From: UBA6220 sp937870835
GTDB lineage: Bacteria > Patescibacteriota > Minisyncoccia > Minisyncoccales > Minisyncoccaceae
Assembly: GCA_035421265.1 (NCBI GenBank)
Contig: DAOLWP010000005.1
Coordinates: 1-34,091, forward strand
Direction of reading: 5' to 3'
DNA: 34,091 bases
Positions within the stretch are counted from its first letter, which is position 1, and each line of letters begins with the position of its first letter. The notes beneath the pieces are model-generated. The model was not told the DNA's origin. It ran no database searches and was given only the letters and a program-made list of their open reading frames with translations. Made by a program: the position numbers and the translations under genes. Shown piece after piece: positions 18,008 to 25,750 of the stretch.

Positions 18008-18036
18008 AGGCGATAGGAAAATTACCTCTATCGCCT
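18008..18036 (-). terminator. Intrinsic terminator between hpf and secA
   Basis: AGGCGATAG and CTATCGCCT pair over 9 bp with an 11-nt loop. On the minus strand the stem is followed by TGTTTTATC, so it ends the hpf transcript just before secA. Confidence 0.7.
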
Positions 18037-18085
18037 CGGCTTAATTTTAATTATTATTTTCCTAATTACTTTATCCTAAACAAAG

Positions 18086-18436
18086 CTAAAAATCTGTCAA
18101 GCAATTCTTATTTTTTATTTTCTTTCTCCTGTCTAATTTTTCCTTAAACTTCATTAGCTGAACTTCTAATCCTTCTTTTGCATCTAAAATAGCAGTCTCT
18201 ATTTTTTCTTTTTCTGAATAAGCGCGCAGTAAATTTCCCGTTGGCGTTTCTGTTTGTATTTCGGCGCTATAAATATTACCCTTCTGATGATGAAAAGTAG
18301 TAATACCAATCTCAACATCAATTATTTGAATTGCATTTTTCGGAAAAAATTTCTGAAGATTCTTTAATTTATCCAGAATAAATTTTTCCAATTTAGGATT
18401 AAGGATAAGATTTTTTGTCTTAATTCTTATTTCCAT
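18086..18436 (-). CDS. hpf: Ribosome hibernation-promoting factor (HPF/RaiA family)
   Basis: 116 aa, the short form without the C-terminal dimerisation domain. The fold is read from MEIRIKTKNLIL, a helix (LEKFILDKLKNLQKFF), GNIYSAEIQTETPTGNLLRA and a second amphipathic helix IETAILDAKEGLEVQLMKFKEKL with a Lys/Arg tail. Such proteins bind in the 30S decoding channel and block translation when growth stops. It is monocistronic: a bidirectional terminator lies upstream and a hairpin terminator downstream. A TATTAT box lies 7 nt before the ATG. Confidence 0.88.
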   Translation of the reverse strand: MEIRIKTKNLILNPKLEKFILDKLKNLQKFFPKNAIQIIDVEIGITTFHHQKGNIYSAEIQTETPTGNLLRAYSEKEKIETAILDAKEGLEVQLMKFKEKLDRRKKIKNKNCLTDF

Positions 18437-18469
18437 AAATCTAATAATATATTAACATGACTGTTTATA

Positions 18470-18495
18470 AAAAACAACCCTTAGGGGTTGTTTTT
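18470..18495. terminator. Bidirectional terminator between hpf and the Lys-rich gene
   Basis: AAAAACAACCC-TTAG-GGGTTGTTTTT is an 11-bp perfect palindrome, A-rich on one side and T-rich on the other, so it works on either strand. On the minus strand it ends the 31-aa gene. Confidence 0.85.
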
Positions 18496-18504
18496 ATAAG
18501 AAGG

Positions 18505-18600
18505 CTATTTCTTCTTCTTCGCGGTTTTCTTTTTGGCGGCCTTCTTTACTGGTTTCTTTTTTGCGACTTTCTTTTTTGCGACTTTCTTTTTTGCAGGCAT
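18505..18600 (-). CDS. 31-aa lysine-rich histone H1-like peptide
   Basis: A short minus-strand ORF: MPAKKK, then VAKKK twice, then a PVKKAAKKKTAKKKK ending. About 60% of residues are Lys and the rest nearly all Ala, Val, Pro or Thr. This is the composition of eukaryotic H1 tails and of bacterial HC2-like or AlgP-like DNA-binding tails, so nucleic-acid binding by charge is likely. The ATG is directly preceded by a T/A-rich region with a TTGACA promoter about 115 nt away; a clean terminator follows the stop. Its tandem VAKKK units could vary in number. It is too short for confident homology assignment. Confidence 0.65.
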   Translation of the reverse strand: MPAKKKVAKKKVAKKKPVKKAAKKKTAKKKK

Positions 18601-18858
18601 TTTTTTAAAAAAATATTTTAGATTTTCATAATCGACCTTTTTATTTTGAGAAAAATTTTTTTATAAAAAATTTTCTTATTTATACTTTTATTTTCTTATA
18701 TTTAAAATATTTGTCAATATGTTGACAAATTTTTTTTGCAAAATTTATCAAAAATTTTAAATTTTTCAAAAATTTTTTGATAAAAAATAAAAAATAATTT
18801 TGTATTTATAAAAACTTTTGTAAAAAATAAAATTTTATTTTCTTTATAAAATATAAAA
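18601..18858. other. Very AT-rich upstream region with 9-bp-arm palindrome
   Basis: About 260 bp of almost pure A/T runs without a credible ORF. At 18709-18730 lies a perfect inverted repeat, ATTTGTCAA, a TATG centre, then TTGACAAAT. Each arm contains a TTGACA-like -35 on one strand, so it can be a divergent promoter or an operator. On the minus strand TTGACA with a 17-bp spacer leads to AAAATA, upstream of the 31-aa gene. Repeated AAAATTTT tracts suggest DNA bending. It could also be a protein-binding or origin-like site; no DnaA boxes were noticed. Confidence 0.4.
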
Positions 18859-18875
18859 ACAAGGATCCACCTTGT
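18859..18875. terminator. Terminator downstream of murB
   Basis: ACAAGG-ATCCA-CCTTGT, a 6-bp hairpin. On the minus strand it is followed by TTTTATATTTT (end of the murB operon), and on the plus strand by a weaker CTAATTTTATTTTT. Confidence 0.65.
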
Positions 18876-18903
18876 CTAATTTTATTTTTAGTAAAATAAA
18901 AAG

Positions 18904-19878
18904 TTAAATAAATTTAATTTCCTCTTCTAACTCAATATTAAATTTTTTTCTAACTTCGTTTTTAATTAAATTTATTAATTCTAAAACATCTTTTGAATTA
19001 GCTTTGCCGGTATTAATAATAAAATTAGCATGCTTATCTGATATTTTTGCCCCCCCAATCACTTTTCCTTTTAGTCCGCATTGCTCAATTAAATAACCGG
19101 CTGGTATTGCTCCTCGGTCCACGAAATCATTTAATTCAGGATGCTTCTCTAAATCAATTTCTCCGGTATAATTCTTAAAAATTGAACCAATAGAAAAACC
19201 TGTTGGTATATGGTTTTGACGTCGCGCTAAATTTTCTGCAATTTTATTTTTAATGTCTTCCGGTTTTGATCTTTTAAGTATTATTTTTGCGGATAAAATT
19301 ATTAAATTTTTATTATTCTTAAATATGCTTTTCCGATATTCAAATTCACAATCCTGTTTATTATAAACATTTTCAAAAACAATACCGTTTTTTATTTCTA
19401 AAACATTGATTGTTTCTAAAATGTCTCCAATCGCTATCCCAAATGCGCCTGCATTTCCATTAATTGCGCCGCCAACTGAACCAGGAATTCCAACTGCCCA
19501 CTCTAATCCTGAAAACCCTGCCTCTGCTGATTCATTAACTAAAAAATGCAAAGGCCAATCTGCCTCGGCTTCTACAAAATAATCTTCATTTATTTTTACC
19601 GGCATAAAATCTTTAGGTTGGGGATTATTTTTATAAATTATCACCAAACCATTAAATCCTTGACTATTAATTAAAGTATTGCTGCCACCCCCTAAAATTC
19701 TAAAATCAATATTTAAATCAAGCGCTTTTTGAATTGCTAATTTTAATTCTGTCTCGTTTTCTGCCTTTAAAAAATATCTTGCTTTTCCTCCAATATGAAA
19801 AGTAGAATAATTTTTTAAAACAACATTTTCTTGAAACCGCGGCAAAAACTTTTTAAATTCTTGTTTTATATCTGTCAT
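18904..19878 (-). CDS. murB: UDP-N-acetylenolpyruvoylglucosamine reductase
   Basis: 324 aa flavoenzyme reducing UDP-GlcNAc-enolpyruvate to UDP-MurNAc in peptidoglycan synthesis. The FAD-binding part has NYSTFHIGGKARYF and the glycine-rich ILGGGSN (61-67), then EWAVGIPGSVGGAINGNAGA. The catalytic serine region is GSIFKN (S232), and the C-terminal part has AGYLIEQCGLKGKVIGGAKIS, HANFIIN and a final Glu-rich ELEEEIKFI. The length and YLIEQCGLKG pattern suit the shorter type II MurB of Gram-positive-like lineages. It starts 2 nt after the upstream membrane-protein gene, so both share one transcript. Confidence 0.95.
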   Translation of the reverse strand: MTDIKQEFKKFLPRFQENVVLKNYSTFHIGGKARYFLKAENETELKLAIQKALDLNIDFRILGGGSNTLINSQGFNGLVIIYKNNPQPKDFMPVKINEDYFVEAEADWPLHFLVNESAEAGFSGLEWAVGIPGSVGGAINGNAGAFGIAIGDILETINVLEIKNGIVFENVYNKQDCEFEYRKSIFKNNKNLIILSAKIILKRSKPEDIKNKIAENLARRQNHIPTGFSIGSIFKNYTGEIDLEKHPELNDFVDRGAIPAGYLIEQCGLKGKVIGGAKISDKHANFIINTGKANSKDVLELINLIKNEVRKKFNIELEEEIKFI

Positions 19879-19880
19879 AT

Positions 19881-21752
19881 TTACTCTTTTAATGTTTTAA
19901 TTTTTTCTTTTAATTCAACTAAATTTGGATTAAGCTCCAAAGCTTTTTCATAATTTATTAAAGCGTTAGTCTTGTCGCCTTGTTTTTCAAAAACCCGACC
20001 TATAGCATAGTAAACATCAAAATTATAAGGAGCTAATTTTTGCGCTTGTTCATAAGCCCTTAAGGCCTCTTTATTTTTATCACTAATTAAAAAACTTGTA
20101 TTTTCATAAATTAAACCAAGACTATGCCAAACATTATAATTTTGAGGGTCACGCGAAGTAGCTATATTTGCTAAAGATTCGCCCTGTGAAGCTAAATCTT
20201 GAATTTCTTTTTTACGACTTTCTGCTTCTTGACTATTAAAAATGTCGCTTGCTTTTAAGATATATAATTGAGAGGCTCCAACATAATAATCACCATCTCC
20301 AAACATAATAGCTGCCCGAACGCTATTTGTTATGGCTTCATCAAATTTTTGTTCGGTATATTCTCTAATGCTTTGTTTATAAAAATGTTCGGCTAAACAT
20401 TGCTTGCCTAAAAAAATAACTCCTCCTAAAAATAATAAAACTGAAAATATTAAACTAATTTGAAGAAAATAATTTCTTTTCTCTAAATCAAAGCAAATTT
20501 CCTCGGACTTATTTAAATTAACCCACGCCCCCAAAACAAAAAAAGAAAAAACTAGGGGCGTAAGCGTCATTTTATACAAACACATTGAAAAAAATAAAAT
20601 AACTCCCAACGGAAAAACTACTTCCATCACATTATTAAAATTTTCCTTAGCTTGCTTTTTTTCACCTCGAGATAACAAAGTTTTCCAAAAAGCAAAACCC
20701 TGAATCATAAAAATAGCCCAAGCTGCTAACAAACACAAAAGCGCTAAAATACCCAATGAGGCGCCCAAGGTTAAAAAAGCAATCGGCCCCTGATTAAAGA
20801 CTAAGGTTGAATCACCTAAATCATTGCCTTTATATAATGAATATTTATATAAATAGGTGGCCGGTCCAGACCCAAAAAAAATGTTTTTAAATGATTCTTG
20901 AAAAGTTTTTTCAGCAATATTTAATCCCGAAATATAAGAAATAGATTGTTCACTGCCTAATTGAAAATCGTAATTAAAAAATTTGGGTGAAAAAAATATT
21001 CCTAAAGAAATCAAAAATATTAATAATGAAAAAATAATTTTTTTATTTTTCCAAAGAAAATTATTTTTTAAACATTCACGCCAAAAAATCAAAAAAGAAG
21101 CCAAAAAAATAACAAACCATGACAATTTAGATTGAATAATAAGAAGAGGGATTAATAACAAAACCAAAGCTGCTCCATTTATAATCTTTTGCCATAATTT
21201 CAAGGGCTGTTCTTGAATTAAAAATATTATTGCGTTCAGCCCCACAAACGCCAAGGCAAAAATTAACGAAAAACTTTCTGCAGATGAAAAAAGCTCAATC
21301 TCAAAATTAAAAATAAGGCTTGCTAAAAAAATTATGGATAGGAAAATGCTCCCAAAAATAAACGATTGAAAAAATTTTAATAAGTCCTTTTTGTCTAAAA
21401 AATTCGCTACTAAAATAGCTATGCCGATATAAGCTGATAACATTAAAAAAGAATCTAAAGTATTAGGCCTGCCCAAAAATCCTTGTAAAAGATTAGGCGT
21501 TAAAAAAAACGAAATGGCGCTCATCATCCAAAATCCAACCAAAAAAATAGCAAGCTGGCTCTTTTTTAAGTAAATTCTTTTCTCTGTAAATATCTGACCC
21601 ATCCAAAGTATTAAACTAATTAAAACAAAAACAACCACCAACAATTTTTGGCTTAAAATATAAGAAACTCCGATGTTGGGAATATAAAAAAAGGGCAACA
21701 AAAAGAAAAAAGCGCCAAAAACCCAACCTGCTATTTTCCTAAAATATGCCAT
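19881..21752 (-). CDS. O-antigen-ligase/Wzy-like membrane protein with C-terminal TPRs
   Basis: 623 aa. The first 450 or so residues carry about 12-13 hydrophobic helices with a large loop in the middle (about 255-310), the layout of Wzy/WaaL/PglL-type glycan polymerases and ligases. The C-terminal part has TPR units (NYNVWHSLGLIYENTS; PYNFDVYYAIGRVFEKQGDK; ALINYEKALELNPN). Such proteins transfer or polymerise lipid-linked glycans at the outer face; the acceptor here is unknown. It is co-transcribed with murB. TATAAT sits 6 nt before the ATG, suggesting a leaderless message. Family assignment is by topology and TPR fusion, not by a catalytic residue. Confidence 0.75.
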   Translation of the reverse strand: MAYFRKIAGWVFGAFFFLLPFFYIPNIGVSYILSQKLLVVVFVLISLILWMGQIFTEKRIYLKKSQLAIFLVGFWMMSAISFFLTPNLLQGFLGRPNTLDSFLMLSAYIGIAILVANFLDKKDLLKFFQSFIFGSIFLSIIFLASLIFNFEIELFSSAESFSLIFALAFVGLNAIIFLIQEQPLKLWQKIINGAALVLLLIPLLIIQSKLSWFVIFLASFLIFWRECLKNNFLWKNKKIIFSLLIFLISLGIFFSPKFFNYDFQLGSEQSISYISGLNIAEKTFQESFKNIFFGSGPATYLYKYSLYKGNDLGDSTLVFNQGPIAFLTLGASLGILALLCLLAAWAIFMIQGFAFWKTLLSRGEKKQAKENFNNVMEVVFPLGVILFFSMCLYKMTLTPLVFSFFVLGAWVNLNKSEEICFDLEKRNYFLQISLIFSVLLFLGGVIFLGKQCLAEHFYKQSIREYTEQKFDEAITNSVRAAIMFGDGDYYVGASQLYILKASDIFNSQEAESRKKEIQDLASQGESLANIATSRDPQNYNVWHSLGLIYENTSFLISDKNKEALRAYEQAQKLAPYNFDVYYAIGRVFEKQGDKTNALINYEKALELNPNLVELKEKIKTLKE

Positions 21753-21758
21753 GTTTTG

Positions 21759-21764
21759 ATTATA
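21759..21764 (-). promoter_or_regulatory. -10 box of the Wzy-like/murB operon, leaderless position
   Basis: A consensus TATAAT ends exactly 6 nt before the ATG at 21752, so a start 7 nt after the box falls on the A of the ATG. The -35 (TAGATT, 16 bp upstream) is weak. Confidence 0.45.
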
Positions 21765-21822
21765 ACACTTTTTATTTAAAAATCTACTTTTAAATTAAGA
21801 ATTAAAAATTCAAAATAATATA

Positions 21823-22710
21823 TTATAAGGCAAACGACGAAAGAATAAATCTCAAAGGATCTAAACTGTCTCCTTGATATTTAATAGAAAAATGCAAATG
21901 AGGTCCTAAAGAATAACCAGTGTTGCCAGACAATCCAATTATTTCTTTTCGCCTTACCATTTGCCCTTTTTGCACATCAATATAGCCAAGGTGAGCATAT
22001 AAAGAATAAATGCCTAAACCATGATCAATGACAATTGATTTCCCGCAATTGGGCAGGGTTCCCGCAAAAACAACCTTACCGCTATTAGTAGAATAAACTG
22101 GCGTATTAATTGATGCCTTCAAATCCACTCCTAGGTGCTGTAATTGATAATTACCAGACTTGTTGATATTGCCAAACGACCCCACATCATAAGTATTAGA
22201 AACTGGTAAAACAAACGGCTGACTAAAATAAGCTTGAGGCGTTGTTTTGCTAAAAATTTCAGCTAAAATTTGATTTTCTTTATTTACTGAATTATCTACA
22301 ATATTCTTTACCGTATATCCTTTTTGAACAAGGCTACTTGTGGTTGCTAAAGAAGTAACTAAAAAATTCTTTTCTAAAACTAAAATATCTTTTTCAAAAA
22401 TTGGCTTTTTTGAAACATTCACTACTAATTTATAGTTTCCTGGTTTTGTTTTAACTGAAATACCAACTAAGGCTACCTTATTTTTATTTTTTCTATTCTC
22501 AAAAAACTGCAAAGACTTTGAATTAAAATTTCCGCTAACCTCTCCTTCTACATTTTTTACTACTACTGCAAAAGTATCTCCTTGATAAAAAATATTGGTT
22601 GAGAGCCAAACTTCTGGTATTAAAGACAATTCCTCGGCTTGCGCGTCAAACAAAGGTAAAAATATAAATAACGCGCCCATTATTATAATAAAAATATTTT
22701 GATAATTCAT
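21823..22710 (-). CDS. Secreted/anchored M23 (LytM-type) peptidase
   Basis: 295 aa. An N-terminal signal or anchor segment (about 4-22, IFIIIMGALFIFLPLFDAQA) is followed by a beta-rich domain and a C-terminal peptidase M23 domain. The zinc ligands fit H192 and D196 (HLGVD) and H273, with catalytic-type H240 (YAHLG) and H271 in the HLH motif. Active M23 enzymes cut peptide cross-bridges in the cell wall; all usual residues are present, so it is probably active. It acts outside the membrane in growth or division. It is monocistronic, between the MFS gene and the Wzy-like gene. Confidence 0.88.
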   Translation of the reverse strand: MNYQNIFIIIMGALFIFLPLFDAQAEELSLIPEVWLSTNIFYQGDTFAVVVKNVEGEVSGNFNSKSLQFFENRKNKNKVALVGISVKTKPGNYKLVVNVSKKPIFEKDILVLEKNFLVTSLATTSSLVQKGYTVKNIVDNSVNKENQILAEIFSKTTPQAYFSQPFVLPVSNTYDVGSFGNINKSGNYQLQHLGVDLKASINTPVYSTNSGKVVFAGTLPNCGKSIVIDHGLGIYSLYAHLGYIDVQKGQMVRRKEIIGLSGNTGYSLGPHLHFSIKYQGDSLDPLRFILSSFAL

Positions 22711-22822
22711 AATTATTAAAATTATTTATTATATTAATATGGCCTATTATATTAACATTATAAATATTTTTCTTAATTAAGACAACCTCGTAAGATTATT
22801 ATAGATTTTATTTAGGTTTTAT

Positions 22823-24028
22823 TTAGGTTTTATTTGTTTTCTTATTATTTTTAAGAATAGAATAAAATAATAAAATTGAAATTAAACCAATCCCTGTTCC
22901 GAATAAATAAGTAGCCTTGGGACTAAAACTTACCCATAATTGACCAGCAATATAACCAGCCGGCAAGGCCGCTAATCCAGTAAAAGTATGAAAAGCGCCT
23001 AAGGCTGTTCCCTTTAACTCTTCGGGCGCTAAATCAGCCACCAAAGCCCGCTGCGAACCATCTATCAAGGCAAAAAATATTCCAAAAAGAATAAAAGATA
23101 TTATTGTATAGGTTAAACCATTAAAAAAATATAAACCTAAAGAAAGTAAAGTAAAAATTATATAACCGGCTAAAATAATTGGCTGCCTTCCTTTTTTATC
23201 TGAAATTTCACCAGCTCGAGTAGATAAAAACATATAAACTAAATAAAATAGCGCATAAAGCATAATGACCGCTTGGTTGCTTAATCCTTGACTTTGCGCT
23301 CTTAGCATTAAAAACGAATAATTATAATTTCCTAAAGTAAATATCGTGGCAATTAATATAAAAATTTTTAATTCTTTTGTTAGTTGTGAAAAACCAAACC
23401 GAAGCGATATTTTTTTATTGTTTGAGTTTTTATTTTTTGACTGAACCGGTTCTTGAACAAAAAAAATAATAAGGACGGCGAGAATACCGGGAATAATTGC
23501 TAACTTAAATAAATTAGTAAATCCTAAAATAGGCAACAATAAAACCGCTAAGAGCGCTCCACCTACTGACCCTAGTCCATCCATAGCCCGGTTTAGTCCA
23601 TAAGCTTTGCCTAATGTCGCTTTATTATTTGATTCGGCCACAATGGTATCGCGAGGAGCATCTCTTAATCCTTTTCCAATTCTATCCGCTACTCGCACTG
23701 CTAAAACTGAAAACCAATTACCCGCAAAGGCTAAAAGCGGTTTCATTAAAGCAGATAAGGTATAGCCAAAAAAAACAAATGGTTTTCTTTTTTTGATTTT
23801 ATCAGACCAATATCCTGAAACGACTTTTAATAAAGAAGCGGTTGCTTCCGCTGCTCCTTCAATCACTCCCACTGCCACTGCCGTGCCCCCCAAAACTGTA
23901 GTAATATACAGAGGCAATAATGGAAAAACCATCTGGCTGCTTAAATCAGTAAACAAGCTTACTAATCCTAAAATAATAACATTACGGCTTACGCCTGAAA
24001 ATATTTTTAATTTTTGATTTTGAAACAT
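22823..24028 (-). CDS. MFS transporter
   Basis: 401 aa with 12 predicted helices. MFS signatures are seen in the loop after helix 2 (GYWSDKIKKRKPFVFFGY) and in its repeat after helix 8 (GEISDKKGRQPIILAG). DRIGKGLRDAPRDTIVAES after helix 4 is typical of a drug-efflux-like subgroup that is widespread in CPR and archaea. The substrate is unknown. A good promoter (TTGGCT, 17 bp, TATGAT) places its -10 box 6 nt before the ATG, so the transcript is probably leaderless. A tandem 11-nt repeat (TTTTATTTAGG) lies just beyond the stop. Confidence 0.88.
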   Translation of the reverse strand: MFQNQKLKIFSGVSRNVIILGLVSLFTDLSSQMVFPLLPLYITTVLGGTAVAVGVIEGAAEATASLLKVVSGYWSDKIKKRKPFVFFGYTLSALMKPLLAFAGNWFSVLAVRVADRIGKGLRDAPRDTIVAESNNKATLGKAYGLNRAMDGLGSVGGALLAVLLLPILGFTNLFKLAIIPGILAVLIIFFVQEPVQSKNKNSNNKKISLRFGFSQLTKELKIFILIATIFTLGNYNYSFLMLRAQSQGLSNQAVIMLYALFYLVYMFLSTRAGEISDKKGRQPIILAGYIIFTLLSLGLYFFNGLTYTIISFILFGIFFALIDGSQRALVADLAPEELKGTALGAFHTFTGLAALPAGYIAGQLWVSFSPKATYLFGTGIGLISILLFYSILKNNKKTNKT

Positions 24029-24034
24029 AAATCA

Positions 24035-24063
24035 ATCATATCACAAAATAAAAAATCAGCCAA
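24035..24063 (-). promoter_or_regulatory. MFS gene promoter, leaderless spacing
   Basis: Minus-strand TTGGCT (24058-24063), 17-bp spacer, TATGAT (24035-24040), then 6 nt (TGATTT) and the ATG at 24028. Transcription would be expected to begin at the start codon. Confidence 0.5.
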
Positions 24064-24118
24064 AAATTATTTTTTTGCTTAAATATTTTATATTTTTTAG
24101 AATAAAATTACTATTAAA

Positions 24119-24146
24119 AAACAGATGCCGCAACGGGCATCTGTTT
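24119..24146 (-). terminator. Intrinsic terminator of hsp20
   Basis: AAACAGATGCC and GGCATCTGTTT form an 11-bp hairpin around a 6-nt loop. On the minus strand it is followed by TTTTTT-A. It lies just after the hsp20 stop. Confidence 0.9.
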
Positions 24147-24153
24147 ACACTTC

Positions 24154-24660
24154 TTAAGACGATACTGGAACTTTTTTCTTTTTCTCCGATGGTTGTTTTT
24201 TCAAAATAATAGTAATAACTCCGTTCTTCGCCTTTGCTTCCACTGAATTGGGGTCAATTTTGGCTGGCAACATAAATTCTCTGGAAAATTCTCCCCATTG
24301 GCGCTCCATACGATAATAATTTTCTCCTTTTTCTTCTTCGCTTTTTTCTTGAGAACCGGAAATCGCCAATGTTTCTTCCGTGACCTCAATATTTACTTTC
24401 TCCGGATCAATCCCCGGAATATCGGCCCGCACTTTAATCTCATTTTCTGTTTCTGAAATATCTACTCGCGGAGCAAAGGTTGCCAAACTCTTAGAATTAT
24501 TACTATCCAATAAACCAAACGGAGACCAAAAACTTTCTTCAAATAATTTATCCATTGCATCCCTTAAGGAAAAAATTGCAGGGAACTCATCGCGAACAGA
24601 GGGAAGATTGTTTTTATTTTCATTTCTTTTGGTGATTTTCATTGGAGTATGGGCGTACAT
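24154..24660 (-). CDS. Small heat-shock protein Hsp20 (alpha-crystallin family)
   Basis: 168 aa. The N-terminal arm includes DKLFEESFWSPFG. The alpha-crystallin domain runs at about 60-155, from PRVDISETENEIKVRADIPG through YYRMERQWGEFSREFMLP to the conserved NGVITIILKK. The C-terminal tail ends KKVPVSS, containing an I/V-x-I/V-type anchor (VPV) for oligomer assembly. It is an ATP-independent holdase that keeps unfolding proteins soluble. A weak GGAG precedes the ATG. The long inverted repeats upstream suggest regulated expression. Another ATG occurs at codon 7. Confidence 0.92.
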   Translation of the reverse strand: MYAHTPMKITKRNENKNNLPSVRDEFPAIFSLRDAMDKLFEESFWSPFGLLDSNNSKSLATFAPRVDISETENEIKVRADIPGIDPEKVNIEVTEETLAISGSQEKSEEEKGENYYRMERQWGEFSREFMLPAKIDPNSVEAKAKNGVITIILKKQPSEKKKKVPVSS

Positions 24661-24704
24661 TGCTCCACGCTTTGAAAAGAGAAGGCGAAGAGCTTAGTAC
24701 GGCC

Positions 24705-24732
24705 TTAAATTATAATTATTATTATAATTTAA
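24705..24732. promoter_or_regulatory. 28-bp AT palindrome upstream of hsp20
   Basis: TTAAATTATAAT, a TATT centre, then ATTATAATTTAA: 12-bp arms, perfect. It contains TATAAT on both strands and lies about 45 nt before the hsp20 ATG. It is probably an operator and/or -10 region; it is not the CIRCE element. Confidence 0.4.
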
Positions 24733-24741
24733 CGACCTTTG

Positions 24742-24794
24742 GGAAAAGGATCAAAAGAACAATTAAAAGATTCTAATTCTTTTGAACCTTTTCC
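24742..24794. repeat. 18-bp inverted repeat between sigma and hsp20 genes
   Basis: Arms 24742-24759 and 24777-24794 are complementary except for one position, with a 17-nt loop. On the minus strand there is no T run after the stem, so it is not a standard terminator. It may be an mRNA 3'-end stabiliser of the sigma gene or a thermosensor-type hairpin ahead of hsp20. Confidence 0.45.
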
Positions 24795-24847
24795 ATATAT
24801 TATAACACCGAAAATAAAAAAAGGTGTCATCAAAATAAATTTATTAT

Positions 24848-25438
24848 TCATTTTTTACTTTTCAAAAAATCTGGCTTTTTATAACTCTTTTTGTGTTCCG
24901 AAAACTTTGCTAAATCCGCCAAATACGGTTGTTTGGCTAATTTTTTCCGCGCCCGAGAAAGAACTAATTTAACCGCATTTTCACTTTTCCCAACAATTCT
25001 GGCAATCTCTTTAATAGAAAGGTCTTTTTGATACCTCAATAATAAAATATCTTTTTCGCTTTGAGATAACTGCTGAATTGCCCGCCACAAAGAAACCGCG
25101 GCCTCTTTTTTATTAATTTCTTGAATAATTTCTTGAGGCACCTCCCCCACTGATTCAAGCGGTATTGGTTGCGGTTTACGATAATAATTTACTAAAACAT
25201 TATGAGCTATGGTTAATAAATAAGAATAATAAGAATATGAGCGTAAATGAAAATTTGGCAAACTATGAAAGGCCCTTAAAAAAGTTTCTTGAGTTAAATC
25301 TTCTGCCACCTGAACCTGATGTCCAACTCTGTACCAAAAATAATTAAAAATTTTTTGAAAATATTTTTTATATAATGCCTCATACTCGGCTGGTTCTTGT
25401 TTTGCCTTCTCTATTAAAATAATATCTTCTTGATCCAT
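24848..25438 (-). CDS. ECF-like RNA polymerase sigma factor
   Basis: 196 aa with the two-domain sigma70 layout of ECF factors. Region 2 is at about 18-85 (YEALYKKYFQKIFNYFWYRV, then VAEDLTQETFLRAF, then YLLTIAHNVLVNYYRK), a linker rich in Pro/Glu follows, and region 4 is at about 120-170 (LSQSEKDILLLRYQKDLSI, KEIARIVGKSENAVKLVLSRARKKL). ECF factors redirect RNA polymerase to stress or envelope genes. No anti-sigma gene is adjacent. The upstream 312-bp region holds one of the two copies of the module shared with the ABC operon, which may be a target of this or another regulator. Confidence 0.88.
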   Translation of the reverse strand: MDQEDIILIEKAKQEPAEYEALYKKYFQKIFNYFWYRVGHQVQVAEDLTQETFLRAFHSLPNFHLRSYSYYSYLLTIAHNVLVNYYRKPQPIPLESVGEVPQEIIQEINKKEAAVSLWRAIQQLSQSEKDILLLRYQKDLSIKEIARIVGKSENAVKLVLSRARKKLAKQPYLADLAKFSEHKKSYKKPDFLKSKK

Positions 25439-25750
25439 TATTATATTATAAATTTATATTATAGATTATAATTCATCTAATTAACGGCTTAATACCGTAA
25501 CTCTAAATACGCCCCTAAAATACGTTTACGGTTGATTAATTAACTTGTTTGCGACCTTGGCTTGAACTAATTGCTATTCTTGCCATCTTAATATGTATTG
25601 TACAAGAGAAAGCTTGTTTTGAAAAGCGTGATACGCTATTTTGTAGTGTTTTATAACCTCAAAGAGTGCAATATGTTTCTGGCATTATGCAATAATTGAT
25701 TTAAAAACACAATTAAATATATGGTTTTTTTCTTTCCTAACCCATTTATT
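25439..25750. other. 312-bp intergenic region holding module copy C
   Basis: Non-coding apart from a possible 16-aa minus-strand reading frame (ATG at about 25584, starting MARIAISSS). It holds block 2 of the duplicated module (25574-25599), a TACAAT box just upstream of that on the minus strand, a small AGCGT-ATC-ACGCT hairpin with a T-rich flank (25624-25645) that may terminate the ABC operon, and the operator-like block 1 (25666-25691). Confidence 0.5.
25574..25691 (-). repeat. Promoter/operator module, copy C (upstream of sigma gene)
   Basis: Block 1 at 25666-25691 is identical over 26 bp to 29486-29511. It contains the inverted repeat TGCAATATG ... CATTATGCA with 7 nt between the arms, and a TTGCAC -35-like hexamer in one arm, 16 bp from TATAAA. 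Block 2 at 25574-25599 matches 29440-29465 at 23 of 26 positions. Between the blocks this copy has about 45 bp more than the other. Confidence 0.7.

Noticed and set aside
25536..25586. 16-aa minus-strand leader peptide (MARIAISSS...)
   Set aside because: It overlaps module block 2, has no Shine-Dalgarno, and the corresponding ATG is ACG in the other module copy, so coding is not supported.
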